NCBI GenBank assembly: GCA_023485295.1
Contig: JAMCZQ010000001.1
Location: 53,936-117,935 of the forward strand
Length of the DNA stretch: 64,000 nt
Origin: Candidatus Marsarchaeota archaeon
GTDB taxonomy: Archaea > Micrarchaeota > Micrarchaeia > Micrarchaeales > Micrarchaeaceae
Direction: 5' to 3'
A program made the position numbers and the translations under genes. The notes under the pieces were generated by a model. That model did not search any database, was not told the origin of the DNA, and was given only the letters and a program-made list of their open reading frames with translations. Shown here in pieces: positions 24,173 through 32,576 of the stretch (positions are counted from its first letter, which is position 1; the number at the start of each line of letters is the position of its first letter).

Positions 24173-25078
24173 ATGAAAAGGCTAAATATTAAAAACGCAG
24201 ATATTGGCATCATGAGAAAAGAGCTGGAAATGACCATAGAAGGGCAGTATTCCTATGATGGCGCTGGGGTAAAGCTCAGGAGGATTTTCGGAGGGCAGAA
24301 CGCCGCAAGGTACACAGACCCGTTCCTGCTTCTTGACAATTTCGGGTCCAAGGACCCGAAGGACTATGAAAAAGGCTTCCCATGGCACCCGCATAGGGGC
24401 ATAGAAACCGTAACCTACGTATTGGAGGGCAAGGTCAAGCACAGGGACAGCACAGGCGTTTCTGGAGTTATAGGCAGCGGCGAGCTCCAGTGGATGACCG
24501 CTGGAAGCGGCATATTCCACGAGGAGATGCCGCAGGTGGAGAAAGATGGCAACAGCGGGCTGCAGCTCTGGGTAAACCTGCCGAAGGAGCGCAAGATGAC
24601 GCCGCCAAAATACAGGAACCTAAAGGACAAAAACATGCCCACAGTAACAGACAGCTACGGGAACAGGATAAAAGTCATAGCAGGCAGGCGTGCCGATGCC
24701 ATAGGGCCGATAAGCGACCTATCCATACCAATAAGCTATTATGTAGTCGACATGAAGAAAGATTCGCAATTCGTGCAGGACGTCCCGGAAGGCCATACTG
24801 CCATAGCTTACGTGCTCAAAGGCAGCCTGAACGTTGGAAAAGACGCAGATATAGAAGAGGGCTCAGCTGCAATTTACAAGCGCAGCGGCGACTCCGTAGC
24901 TGTAAGCACAGGGAGGGAAGCTGCAAAGTTCATGCTGATCTCAGGGAAGCCCCTTAATGAGCCCATTGCTTGGTACGGGCCCATAGTCATGAACTACAGG
25001 CAGGAGCTGGTAAAGGCTTACGAGGAGCTTGAGAATGGCACGTTCATAAAGGAAAGCGCTGACGTACAGGATCTTTGA
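24173..25078 (+). CDS. Pirin-family bicupin protein
   Basis: The 301-residue protein is a pirin. The N-terminal cupin carries all four metal ligands: His72 and His74 in FPWHPHRGIETVTY, and His116 and Glu118 in GIFHEEMP, with HRDST between them. A second cupin follows at about 180-260. Family members act as quercetin 2,3-dioxygenases or as redox-dependent regulators; a regulatory role in prokaryotes is less well founded. A TATA-like CGTATAAAAACG (24156-24166) lies only about 12 nt before the ATG at 24173, so translation may start at the in-frame ATG at 24212 (residue 14). The first 13 residues are unlike pirins, which supports the shorter form. It is transcribed divergently from the membrane protein gene. 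Confidence 0.85.
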   Translation: MKRLNIKNADIGIMRKELEMTIEGQYSYDGAGVKLRRIFGGQNAARYTDPFLLLDNFGSKDPKDYEKGFPWHPHRGIETVTYVLEGKVKHRDSTGVSGVIGSGELQWMTAGSGIFHEEMPQVEKDGNSGLQLWVNLPKERKMTPPKYRNLKDKNMPTVTDSYGNRIKVIAGRRADAIGPISDLSIPISYYVVDMKKDSQFVQDVPEGHTAIAYVLKGSLNVGKDADIEEGSAAIYKRSGDSVAVSTGREAAKFMLISGKPLNEPIAWYGPIVMNYRQELVKAYEELENGTFIKESADVQDL

Positions 25079-25110
25079 ATGCCAGCACATTTGCTGGTGC
25101 ATCTGCATGC

Positions 25111-25842
25111 TTATTTTTCCCTCCAGCGCATTAGCTTTATCCCTATAAGCGAGAATATTATTATCTCTATTATAAGCACCGGTATGGCGTAGTATGCCAT
25201 TGGCGCAAGCCCGAATGAGCCCTGCGCAAGCATTGCAACAGAAGTTATCGGAGATATCATGAATACGTATAGCAGCGCCTTCGGAAGTATCGTGTATGGA
25301 TAAAACGTCGGTGGGAGCACAGTGAGCAGTATGCTTACTATGCCGGCTATGCCCCAGATGTTCCTTACGTGCTTTATGAATCCGAATATGGTGAACGAAA
25401 TTGCCATCGTGCCCAGAAGCACAGCCAAAAGAAGCACTATAAATGCAAGGGTGCTCGCTACTCCGAATATGCCCAATAGCGCGCCTATCACGGCATACAC
25501 CGCAAGACCAGGGAGCGATGATGCCAGATAGCTTAGGCCCATTGCCAGCATGTAATCCGCAGGGCCTATGCCAGTCGCAACGAAGAGATCCTGCGTCCTG
25601 AGCTGCAACCTTTGGAATGCCATGTCGCTTCCGCTGTATATGGCGTTCATCGATACTATGGATATGAAGCCGCCTATGACTGCGTAGTCAATGTATTTGC
25701 CTGCAGAGAATATCGTAATCAGGAACAGGAATACTAGAGGGTAAAGTATCGAGGATATTATGTATGACGGGCCCCTCTTTATGGACCTTATCCCGTAGTA
25801 CCAAGTGAACGTTCCTATGAATTTAAGATTCAATGTCAACAC
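25111..25842 (-). CDS. ABC-2 type transporter permease
   Basis: The 243-residue protein has six hydrophobic segments and the layout of ABC-2 permeases: an N-terminal region with SIKRGPSYIIS, paired helices, the FQRLQLRTQDL coupling stretch after helix 2, and a short basic end (LMRWREK). ABC-2 exporters move drugs, lipids or polysaccharides. It starts with GTG inside the last 20 nt of the ATPase gene, so the two subunits are translationally coupled. The substrate is not apparent. Confidence 0.8.
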   Translation of the reverse strand: MLTLNLKFIGTFTWYYGIRSIKRGPSYIISSILYPLVFLFLITIFSAGKYIDYAVIGGFISIVSMNAIYSGSDMAFQRLQLRTQDLFVATGIGPADYMLAMGLSYLASSLPGLAVYAVIGALLGIFGVASTLAFIVLLLAVLLGTMAISFTIFGFIKHVRNIWGIAGIVSILLTVLPPTFYPYTILPKALLYVFMISPITSVAMLAQGSFGLAPMAYYAIPVLIIEIIIFSLIGIKLMRWREK

Positions 25843-26665
25843 CCTGCATTATGAAAAGGTCGTCAAGCGTTATGGGCTTTATTGCATAGCCTTCCTTTGC
25901 GTATTTCTCGGCTTCCGAGAGCTTTATGTACGTTATCCTTGTATTGCCTATGACGTACTTTGACTTTGCGCCTTTTGAAGTTGTCTCTGCCCTGACCATT
26001 CCCTTGAAGCGCTTTAGAAGCGAGCTTTCTGTGCCCCTTGCCAGCACCTTACCGGATTCGACCATTATGACATCTTCGGAAAGCTCAGCGGCCTCTTCCA
26101 TATAATGGGTGGTAAGCACTATGTTGCCCCTCAGCATCTTTATGGCTGACCACACCTCTATCCTTGAAAGAGGGTCCAGTCCGGTAGTAGGTTCGTCTAG
26201 GAAGATCGTATCTGCGTTTGCCGCAAGCGCCATGGCTACGAATATCTTGCGCTTCATGCCTCCGCTGAGCATGTCTGCGGGAGTGTCCCTTGCATGCCAG
26301 AGCTCAAGCTCCCTCAGCGCTCTGGAAGCTTCTATGGTGGAATCTCCAAGCGACATTCCCCTGGCGCACAGGTACATCTTAAGGTGCTCCATCGGAGTAA
26401 GGTATCCTATCGGGCTTGCCTCCTGCGGTATGCTCACTATCCTTTTCCTTATCTCCTTTGCGTCGGCTATGTTGTCAAGGCCGTCTATCCTTACTGTGCC
26501 TGAGCTCTGCAGCAACTGGGTTGAGAGTATCCTCATTAGTGTGGTCTTTCCCGCGCCGTTCCTGCCTATTACCGTAGTCAGCCTTTTGTCGATGTCAAAG
26601 CTAATGCCCTTGAGCGCATGGTTGCCATCGGCATATGTTTTTTCAAGCTTTTTTATCTCTATCAT
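25823..26665 (-). CDS. ABC-2 exporter ATP-binding subunit
   Basis: This 280-residue ATPase has Walker A GRNGAGKTT (34-42), a Q-loop near IPQEASPIG, the signature MLSGGMKRKIF, Walker B TIFLDEPTTGLDP and switch His in LTTHYMEEA. The LSGGMKRK signature and the TTGLDP form are typical of the DrrA/CcmA/NatA group that pairs with ABC-2 permeases. The C-terminal 80 residues form the usual extra domain and end near the permease start, with a 20-nt overlap. The pair forms an efflux system of unknown substrate. Confidence 0.85.
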   Translation of the reverse strand: MIEIKKLEKTYADGNHALKGISFDIDKRLTTVIGRNGAGKTTLMRILSTQLLQSSGTVRIDGLDNIADAKEIRKRIVSIPQEASPIGYLTPMEHLKMYLCARGMSLGDSTIEASRALRELELWHARDTPADMLSGGMKRKIFVAMALAANADTIFLDEPTTGLDPLSRIEVWSAIKMLRGNIVLTTHYMEEAAELSEDVIMVESGKVLARGTESSLLKRFKGMVRAETTSKGAKSKYVIGNTRITYIKLSEAEKYAKEGYAIKPITLDDLFIMQGVDIES

Positions 26666-26831
26666 TGTAGTGTTTTTTTACTTACTGGTTTATAACCTGT
26701 GCGGTTTGCATGCTGCGCATTGTATATAAGCTTGCCGAAGATCTTTTATGAAGCTAAATTTTTTAGAGAGAGCTAAATCGCATTTATAGAAAGCTTTAAA
26801 CAGGCTCCCGAATTAATAAGCATGTGATTTT

Positions 26832-27269
26832 ATGCCAAACGCAAAAGAGCAAATAGTAGAGAAGGGCGACACAATAGAGGTTTTTTACACAGGCACGCTT
26901 GACGATGGAACCGTGTTTGACTCAAACGTGGGTAATGAGCCATTGGGCTTTACTGTAGGCTCAGGCGAACTCATAAAGGGGTTCGACGAGGGAGTGATTG
27001 GAATGAAGCTTAACGAGACCAAAAAGATAGCCATAAAGGCAGCAGAAGCTTATGGCGAAAGGCGAAGCGAGCTGGTGGTAAACGTACCGTCAGAAAATTT
27101 TGGCGAAGCAGACATAAAAGAAGGCATGGGCGTCAGGACAGAAGACGGACATGAAGGCACGATAGTGAGCATCGGCGAGAATGCGGTAAAAGTCGATTTC
27201 AATCCACAGCTTGCCGGAAAGGACCTCAACTTCGAGATAAAGGTTGTAAAGATAAAAAAGCGCGCATGA
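26832..27269 (+). CDS. FKBP/SlyD-type peptidyl-prolyl isomerase
   Basis: The 145-residue protein has an FKBP core interrupted by an insert-in-flap domain. VFYTGTLDDGTVFDSN, then LGFTVGSGELIKGFDEGVIGM (about 38-58) give the FKBP half. After the insert, FNPQLAGKDLNFEIKV provides the closing strand. The usual N-H-P is N-P-Q here. Such archaeal short FKBPs act as both prolyl isomerase and chaperone in the cytoplasm. It is a single gene, convergent with the methyltransferase gene (7 bp between stops), so the two share a terminator region. Confidence 0.85.
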   Translation: MPNAKEQIVEKGDTIEVFYTGTLDDGTVFDSNVGNEPLGFTVGSGELIKGFDEGVIGMKLNETKKIAIKAAEAYGERRSELVVNVPSENFGEADIKEGMGVRTEDGHEGTIVSIGENAVKVDFNPQLAGKDLNFEIKVVKIKKRA

Positions 27270-27276
27270 TGGCGCT

Positions 27277-27834
27277 TCATTTCTTTAGGGCGTATTTGTG
27301 CATATAATGGATTTCAAGCTCTGCTGAAGCCGCAAGCTTGAACCCGGCTTTCTTTAGCATGGATTCAAGCTCACGCTCTGAAATGCGAATGTGGACCGGC
27401 GGCCCGAACTCTGCATCCTTTTTGAACTCTATGAATATGGCTTCCGAGCCGCTTTTCATGGAATCGGACATGCGCTTGAGCAGCTCGTCCCTGCACTCAA
27501 GGTCGTGAAAAACATTTGAAAAGAAAACCTTGTCGTAGGGACCGTATTCGCGTACATTGCATGCGTTCTCTTCTATGACCTTTATGTTCTTTATGCCAGA
27601 AGCAGAAACCTGCTTCTTTATCATAGCCGAGCCGTTGCGGCCAGATTCAAGCGCAGTTATTTTGGAATCGGGATTGGCTGATGCAAAGGCGATAGCGTAT
27701 GAGCCATCGCCTGCGCCCACATCTATCAGGCTCTGGCCGTTTTTCAAGTTTACAAAGGACTTCACAGCATCTATTGGTACGAACCTTTCCCGCATTTCCT
27801 TGGTTCTTGAATAGTCGAAATCATCCCATTCCAT
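27277..27834 (-). CDS. Class I SAM-dependent methyltransferase
   Basis: The 185-residue protein has motif I LIDVGAGDGSYAIAFA, acidic motif II ITALESG, and a motif IV-like KVFFSNVFHDL, with a C-terminal strand typical of class I methyltransferases. The family (Methyltransf_25/11-like) methylates small molecules, lipids or proteins; no substrate clue is present. The ATG at 27834 is chosen because GGTGATGGT sits directly before it; a TTG at 27852 is the alternative. It lies back-to-back with TrpRS, whose promoter is in the 119 bp between the two starts. Confidence 0.75.
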   Translation of the reverse strand: MEWDDFDYSRTKEMRERFVPIDAVKSFVNLKNGQSLIDVGAGDGSYAIAFASANPDSKITALESGRNGSAMIKKQVSASGIKNIKVIEENACNVREYGPYDKVFFSNVFHDLECRDELLKRMSDSMKSGSEAIFIEFKKDAEFGPPVHIRISERELESMLKKAGFKLAASAELEIHYMHKYALKK

Positions 27835-27843
27835 ACCATCACC
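27835..27843 (-). promoter_or_regulatory. Strong Shine-Dalgarno site deciding the methyltransferase start
   Basis: GGTGATGGT on the minus strand touches the ATG at 27834; GGTGAT pairs perfectly with the archaeal 16S 3' end. It supports ATG 27834 over an upstream TTG. Confidence 0.5.
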
Positions 27844-27953
27844 GTATTGCAAACGCTCCTGGCCTTAATACTTCTCGATTGGGATTAATAATTGTTTCGG
27901 GCAATAGAGAAATGCTAAAAGCCTGTTGCAACATAATCGTTATTGTGGTTATT

Positions 27954-29093
27954 ATGGCAAGCCAGGAAAGCGTTGCCGCAGGAACGGAAGGGATCGCTAG
28001 CGTGACCGCTGACAATATCAGGCTTATAGAGAAGTTTGGCGCAGGCAGGATATCAGACCTTGACGAGATACCTGATTTTTACACATTTAAAAACGGCCTG
28101 ATATATTCGCACAGGGATTTTGACAGGTATATGTCGAGCCTGAAGGGGAAAAAGAAATGTGCGATAGTATCGGGCTTCAACGCCAGCGGGCTGCCGCATC
28201 TCGGCCACATACCTGTATTTGACACAAACCTTTTCTTCCAAAGGGAATACGGGGTAAATATTTTCATGCCGATTTCCGACGATGAGAGCTATGTATCAGG
28301 AAAGGTTAAGACCCAGGAGGAGGCGATAAAGAATTCGTTCATGCTTGTAAGGACCATGATAGCGTATGGCTTCGACCCTTCAAAAACAAAGTTCATAATA
28401 GACCATATCTACACAAACATTTACAACTTGGCAATAAGGCTTTCCAGGGGTTTAACGCTGTCTGAAGTAAAGGCAGTCTATGGCTACACGGCAGACCAGA
28501 ACATAGGGCTTCAATTCTATCCTGTTGTGCAGTCGGCCCACATAACGTATCCGCTTACGATAGGCTACGACGACGTTATGGTGCCGATAGGCTCTGACGA
28601 GGATTCCCATATGCGGGTCTGCAGGGACCTTGCAGGCAAGTTTGGCATGGTAAAGCCCGCAGCCTTGCATTCCATATTCATGCCTGGCCTTGACGGCGAA
28701 AAGATGTCCAAATCCAGGAACAACGGCATATTCCTGAACGAAAGCGAAAAGGAGGTGAAGCGCAAGATCATGTCAGCTTTCAGCGGAGGCCAGGTCAGCG
28801 TTGAGGAGCACAGGAAGCACGGGGGAAACCCTGATGTTGACATGGCTTACTTCTACCTTAAAAGCTACTTCCTTGACAAAAAGGAAGCCGAGGGGCTTGC
28901 AGAAGAGTACAGAAAAGGCAGGGTCCTCAGCGGAGAAATGAAAAACATGCTTTTTGAAAAGGTTATGGACCGCATCAGCAGGCTAAAGGCAGCTTACTTG
29001 AAGGTAAGCGAAAAGGATATGGAAAAGGGGATAATGCTTGACGAAGGGATAGACCTGCGCAGCATGATGGAAAAATATAATGTCTTTGAGTGA
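27954..29093 (+). CDS. trpS: Tryptophanyl-tRNA synthetase (archaeal type)
   Basis: The 379-residue class I enzyme charges tRNA-Trp. It has the archaeal/eukaryotic TrpRS N-terminus (LIEKFGAGRI…SHRDFD), the HIGH-like motif GFNASGLPHLGH at about residues 74-85, GSDEDSHMRVCRDLA for tryptophan binding, and the KMSKS loop GEKMSKSRNN near residue 250. The length is normal for archaea. The frame is open upstream over the methyltransferase on the other strand. ATG 27954 is used; ATG 27912 is possible and would add an odd hydrophobic N-terminus. hemC follows after 4 nt, so the two are co-transcribed. Confidence 0.9.
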   Translation: MASQESVAAGTEGIASVTADNIRLIEKFGAGRISDLDEIPDFYTFKNGLIYSHRDFDRYMSSLKGKKKCAIVSGFNASGLPHLGHIPVFDTNLFFQREYGVNIFMPISDDESYVSGKVKTQEEAIKNSFMLVRTMIAYGFDPSKTKFIIDHIYTNIYNLAIRLSRGLTLSEVKAVYGYTADQNIGLQFYPVVQSAHITYPLTIGYDDVMVPIGSDEDSHMRVCRDLAGKFGMVKPAALHSIFMPGLDGEKMSKSRNNGIFLNESEKEVKRKIMSAFSGGQVSVEEHRKHGGNPDVDMAYFYLKSYFLDKKEAEGLAEEYRKGRVLSGEMKNMLFEKVMDRISRLKAAYLKVSEKDMEKGIMLDEGIDLRSMMEKYNVFE

Positions 29094-29097
29094 AGGC

Positions 29098-30003
29098 ATG
29101 GAAAAGCTACTTATAGGCACAAGAGGGAGCGCGCTTTCTATCGCGCAAACGAATATAGTGGTAAAAAAGATTGCCTATGCCTATCCGGAAATCGAATGCG
29201 AATTGGTAAGGATAAAGACAATGAATGAGAAGATAGACAGGACTAAGGAAAAGGCAACAGACAAAGACATATACACTAAGGAGATAGACGCTGCGCTCTT
29301 AGACGGGTCAATCGACATTGCAGTCCACAGCTTAAAGGACTTGAAAAACGAACTCGACAAGGGCATTGCGCTGGCAGCAGTCCCAGACAGGGCAAGCCCG
29401 TTCGATTTCCTGGCAATAAGGAAAGGCATTGATGAAAATGCGGTTACAAAAGTCGGAACTAGCAGCATGCGAAGAGCTGTACAAATAAAAAATATTCTGA
29501 AAAATGCAGCGGTGGAGGAGATGCACGGGAATGTGGATACAAGGCTGAAAGCTTTGGAAAGCGGAAGGGTTGACGCATTAGTACTAGCTTCAGCGGGAAT
29601 TGCAAGGCTTGGCTACGAAATCAAAGGCAGGGAGCTCGGCATTGGAGAGATGGTTTCAGCCATAGGCCAGGGCGCGCTAGCGATAACCGCAAGGAGTGCA
29701 GACAAGGATGCCATTAGAATTGCCAAGGGAATAAATGATCCGAAGGCCGAAGCAGAGGCAAAGGCAGAACGTGCTTTTGGAATGGTATTTGGAATAGGAT
29801 GCAACGTGCCTATAGGGGCGCTTGCCTTGTCTGGCAATGACACGATTGCCATTACTGGGTTCCTATCCGATATGCGCGGCAGGATGCAGATAAAGAAAAG
29901 CATTAGCGGCCCGGCAGCCGATCCTGAAGCGCTTGGAAGAAGGCTCGGAAAGCTGATGGCTGAAGATGGAGGGAATGACATAATCGCCGAAAGCGGCAAA
30001 TGA
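29098..30003 (+). CDS. hemC: Porphobilinogen deaminase
   Basis: The 301-residue enzyme (hydroxymethylbilane synthase) joins four porphobilinogens on the tetrapyrrole route. Motifs: LLIGTRGSALSIAQT at the N-terminus, AVHSLKDL, GTSSMRR, HGNVDTRL, and the dipyrromethane cofactor Cys at about residue 235 in GIGCNVPIG. All substrate-binding Arg and Asp regions appear intact. ATG 29098, just after the TrpRS stop, gives the standard N-terminus; an ATG at 29080 would overlap TrpRS. No other haem or corrin gene is visible in the window, so the end product (haem, sirohaem or other) is unknown. Confidence 0.9.
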   Translation: MEKLLIGTRGSALSIAQTNIVVKKIAYAYPEIECELVRIKTMNEKIDRTKEKATDKDIYTKEIDAALLDGSIDIAVHSLKDLKNELDKGIALAAVPDRASPFDFLAIRKGIDENAVTKVGTSSMRRAVQIKNILKNAAVEEMHGNVDTRLKALESGRVDALVLASAGIARLGYEIKGRELGIGEMVSAIGQGALAITARSADKDAIRIAKGINDPKAEAEAKAERAFGMVFGIGCNVPIGALALSGNDTIAITGFLSDMRGRMQIKKSISGPAADPEALGRRLGKLMAEDGGNDIIAESGK

Positions 30004-30062
30004 CTGCAACCTGCTTTTTCACAGCGCTCAGTTTATTAATTTTGGCTTGCATTACTTATCAG

Positions 30063-30068
30063 CGAGGT
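30063..30068 (+). promoter_or_regulatory. Shine-Dalgarno site of the zinc-ribbon gene
   Basis: GAGGTG lies 6 nt before the ATG at 30075 and picks this start over an in-frame ATG at 30000 that overlaps the hemC stop. Confidence 0.5.
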
Positions 30069-30074
30069 GCGCGA

Positions 30075-30218
30075 ATGCCATTGGAAAAAGCAGACATGGA
30101 GCAGGAGCACAAGTGCCTGCTGTGCGGCCATTCGATGTTAAGGATGCAGGCATGCCACCTCAAATGCCCGAATTGCGGAGCTGAGATGGACTGCTCTGAC
30201 AAGGGCTTCATCTGGTAA
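30075..30218 (+). CDS. 47-residue zinc-ribbon protein
   Basis: This small protein has two knuckles, CLLCG and CPNCG, with extra Cys residues (ACHLKC and MDCS), the pattern of a TFIIB- or transcription-factor-like zinc ribbon. The spacing CxxC-x10-CxxxCxxC resembles ribbons at the ends of ribonucleotide reductases and other enzymes. A Zn2+ site is clear; the function is not. The start is decided by GAGGTG six bases upstream. It follows hemC by 71 nt in the same direction and ends 2 nt before the convergent SPFH gene. Confidence 0.6.
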   Translation: MPLEKADMEQEHKCLLCGHSMLRMQACHLKCPNCGAEMDCSDKGFIW

Positions 30219-30220
30219 TG

Positions 30221-31336
30221 CTATTCGTCAGAAGAATCGCCCATGCCTTCGCCAACCTTTGCGCCCTCTGGGATATTGCTGTCGCCTTGCTTCTGGGCTT
30301 GCTGCTTCTTTTTCTGCTTGGGCTGCTGCATGTCAGGCTGGCTCTTTTGCTGGGGCTTTGGCGCCTGAGGCTGCTGCGGCTTGGCGCTCTGCTCATTTGG
30401 CGTGCTGCTGCCTTCTGCATTTCCAGTATCTCCTATTCCAACCAGTTTGTCAATCCCTAGGACGCCGATCGGCGTTGGTATGCCCAAGCCGCGCGATTCC
30501 GTCGGTATGAAGATAAGATGGTTCCTTCCGCTTATGCCTATTTCATAAAGCATGTTAAGCGCCCTTAGCTGCATTGCGTAGATGTTTGAGTTGTATGTTT
30601 GGGCTGCTGCGACCATGTTTGCAGCTGCAAGCTTTTCCGATTCAGCCAATATTACCCTTGCATCGCGTTCCCTTGAGGCTATGGCTATCTTGGCCATCGC
30701 ATCCTGCAGGTCGTCAGGTATCTTCACGTCCCTTATCTCTACGGATATGACATTGACGCCCCAGGGCGTGACCCTTTGGTCTATCAATTCCTTCACGCTT
30801 GCAGCTATTTCATTCCTGCCCACTATCATCTGGCTTAAGTTTACCTTTCCTATCACGTCCCTCAGAGCGGTCTGGGCTGCCAGCGACACCGATTGGTCGA
30901 CATCGTTTACCTGCAATGCAGTGTTCTCAGGGTTTTCTATCCTTGTGAACATTATGGCTTCTACATCCACGCCGACGTTGTCCTGCGTAAGCGTTTTTTC
31001 AGCAGAGAAAACTGTCGAGAATGTCCTGAGGTCGAATTTATACGGCATGCTCTGTATCAATGGTATTATGAAAAAGAGCCCAGGGCCGTATGTGCCTTTG
31101 TATTTTCCGAGAGTGAGTATCGGCGCGCGCTTCCATTCCTGGAGCACCTTTACGCTTAGCGCAAGATATATCAGCAGCACCACTATGAAAACCGCTGCGC
31201 CTACAATAGCGCTAAGCGAAGCGTAATACCCCAGCACAAAAAACAGCGCAGCTATTATTATCCCTATTATCAAGGCCAGCACTGAATTTCCATGCATGCC
31301 CTGCGTGCTTTTATATGAATATAACTGTGCAGCCAT
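30221..31336 (-). CDS. SPFH-domain (stomatin/prohibitin-like) membrane protein
   Basis: The 371-residue protein begins with two membrane segments (about 17-62), then the SPFH domain (about 72-250). It includes GLFFIIPLI, the beta-rich QDNVGVDVEAIMF stretch, RDVIGKVNLSQMIVGR and the coiled-coil helix DAMAKIAIASRERDARVI. A Gln/Pro/Lys-rich tail (about 315-371) is probably disordered. SPFH proteins organise membrane microdomains and often control proteases. The usual NfeD partner is not adjacent. A dyad at 31351-31383 lies over the predicted transcription start. It converges on the zinc-ribbon gene. Confidence 0.85.
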   Translation of the reverse strand: MAAQLYSYKSTQGMHGNSVLALIIGIIIAALFFVLGYYASLSAIVGAAVFIVVLLIYLALSVKVLQEWKRAPILTLGKYKGTYGPGLFFIIPLIQSMPYKFDLRTFSTVFSAEKTLTQDNVGVDVEAIMFTRIENPENTALQVNDVDQSVSLAAQTALRDVIGKVNLSQMIVGRNEIAASVKELIDQRVTPWGVNVISVEIRDVKIPDDLQDAMAKIAIASRERDARVILAESEKLAAANMVAAAQTYNSNIYAMQLRALNMLYEIGISGRNHLIFIPTESRGLGIPTPIGVLGIDKLVGIGDTGNAEGSSTPNEQSAKPQQPQAPKPQQKSQPDMQQPKQKKKQQAQKQGDSNIPEGAKVGEGMGDSSDE

Positions 31337-31350
31337 TCATTCGCCCCCGT

Positions 31351-31383
31351 GCATATGCGCCAGGCATTGGCGCATTGATATGC
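31351..31383 (-). promoter_or_regulatory. Dyad element at the SPFH transcription start
   Basis: TGCGCCA (31356-31362) and TGGCGCA (31368-31374) are exact reverse complements 5 bp apart, flanked by a second pair GCATAT/ATATGC (31351-31356 and 31378-31383). The TATA-like GATTATATGAC on the minus strand is at 31388-31398, so transcription should start near 31367, inside the dyad. This is a likely repressor operator or 5'-leader hairpin. Confidence 0.5.
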
Positions 31384-31515
31384 ATATATGTCATATAATC
31401 TCTCGCAAGGTTTAATATCATTTGCAATGCTGCGCATGTTTTGGCGCACATCCGTTATTGCCAGATTAAACATTTTGTTTTTAGCCTTTTTGTATGATAA
31501 AAATATGCGACCTTC

Positions 31516-31833
31516 ATGTACTACAGCGAAATTATGCGGATAAAGAGAATAGAAAACATGCTCAGCAAGCTGGCATACTTTTCAGTGCTTCTCGACATGC
31601 TGGTCGCAGTCGGCTCTTTCCTAGCGCTGCACAATCTCAAATACGCGAGCACAATGCTTACGGTGAGCGATTATGCAATAAGCGCGGAGATAATCCTAGC
31701 ATGCGTGCTATTTGCGCATATAGTTGCGTTGAAGCACTTCAACAACCTTTTCCAGGCATTGGAGATAAACGCATTTAAAAGCGCGCAAGCCAGAAAGTCC
31801 GGAATTGCAAGGCTTAAGCCTTCAGTCCACTAG
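31516..31833 (+). CDS. Small membrane protein with two segments
   Basis: I do not recognise this 105-residue protein. It has two hydrophobic helices at about 19-40 and 54-74, separated by a short polar loop, with basic ends (MRIKRIEN and ARKSGIARLK). Both ends are probably cytoplasmic. ATG 31516 is used; ATG 31534 is an alternative. It sits alone between the divergent SPFH gene and the convergent FMN reductase. Confidence 0.5.
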   Translation: MYYSEIMRIKRIENMLSKLAYFSVLLDMLVAVGSFLALHNLKYASTMLTVSDYAISAEIILACVLFAHIVALKHFNNLFQALEINAFKSAQARKSGIARLKPSVH

Positions 31834-31864
31834 GTTTTGCAGCATAACTGTTGCATGATAGCGG

Positions 31865-32449
31865 TTACTGGATTGCCTTTTTGCCTTCTTGCAAGCGCAT
31901 CGACCATTTGGCAAGGCTTTCCACAAGCTCCTTTATCATGCCGCTTGTAGCCTCTTCGATTATGACGCCGTTTGCTATCTTTTCAGATGCGCCTGCGATG
32001 AAGAGCATTGGCCTTTCGAGAGGGTGCGCGTTCAAAAACGCAAATATCTGGCGAAGGTGAAGCTGCGCCGCAGAGGTGCCTACAAGCGAGCCGCCAGTGG
32101 CTCCGAAGGTAGCAACAGGCTTGTCCTCGAAGGAATTGTCGCCGTATGGGCGCGATGCCCAGTCTATTGCGTTTTTCAGTACGCCTGGAATTGAGCGGTT
32201 GTATTCCGGGGTTGCTATGAGCACAGCATCCGCTTCTTTTATCTTCTGCTTGAACTTTTTAACCGATTCAGGCATTTTTGCCTCTTCGTCCTGGTTGTAC
32301 AGCGGTATCTGCGATATGTCAAGTATCTCTACTTCAACGTTTTCAGGGGCCACGCGCTTCGCCGTGTTTACCAACGCCTTGTTGTACGAGTCGCGCCTAA
32401 GGCTTCCGGCAAATGCGGCTATCTTTATTTTTTTAGTTTCTCCGTTCAT
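31865..32449 (-). CDS. NADPH-dependent FMN reductase (flavodoxin fold)
   Basis: This 194-residue protein has the FMN-binding loop GSLRRDSYNKAL near the N-terminus, the PEYNRSIPGVLKNAIDWASRP motif, and GGSLVGTSAAQLHLRQ. These define the NADPH-dependent FMN reductase family (ChrR/ArsH/SsuE-like). Members reduce quinones, chromate or azo dyes and limit oxidative stress. The ATG at 32449 is preceded by GGTG about 7 nt upstream; the longer frame to 32539 adds a Cys-rich stretch unlike the family. It is a single gene. Confidence 0.85.
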   Translation of the reverse strand: MNGETKKIKIAAFAGSLRRDSYNKALVNTAKRVAPENVEVEILDISQIPLYNQDEEAKMPESVKKFKQKIKEADAVLIATPEYNRSIPGVLKNAIDWASRPYGDNSFEDKPVATFGATGGSLVGTSAAQLHLRQIFAFLNAHPLERPMLFIAGASEKIANGVIIEEATSGMIKELVESLAKWSMRLQEGKKAIQ

Positions 32450-32576
32450 GGGTTTACACCTGCTTCTAAGTTTAAAAACGATGCAGCAAATTATGCATAA
32501 AGTTTTTTTTATTTGTTTTGCTTTTAAGTGTGTAGGCAACTACAGCATTTTTCACACGCACGCCAGTCCTGCATGC

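Noticed and set aside
27699..27953. N-terminal extension of TrpRS
   Set aside because: It is antisense to the methyltransferase and has no TrpRS similarity before about 27954.
30582..31226. 214-codon frame antisense to the SPFH gene
   Set aside because: The SPFH domain is clear on the other strand; this frame is low-complexity Ser/Thr.
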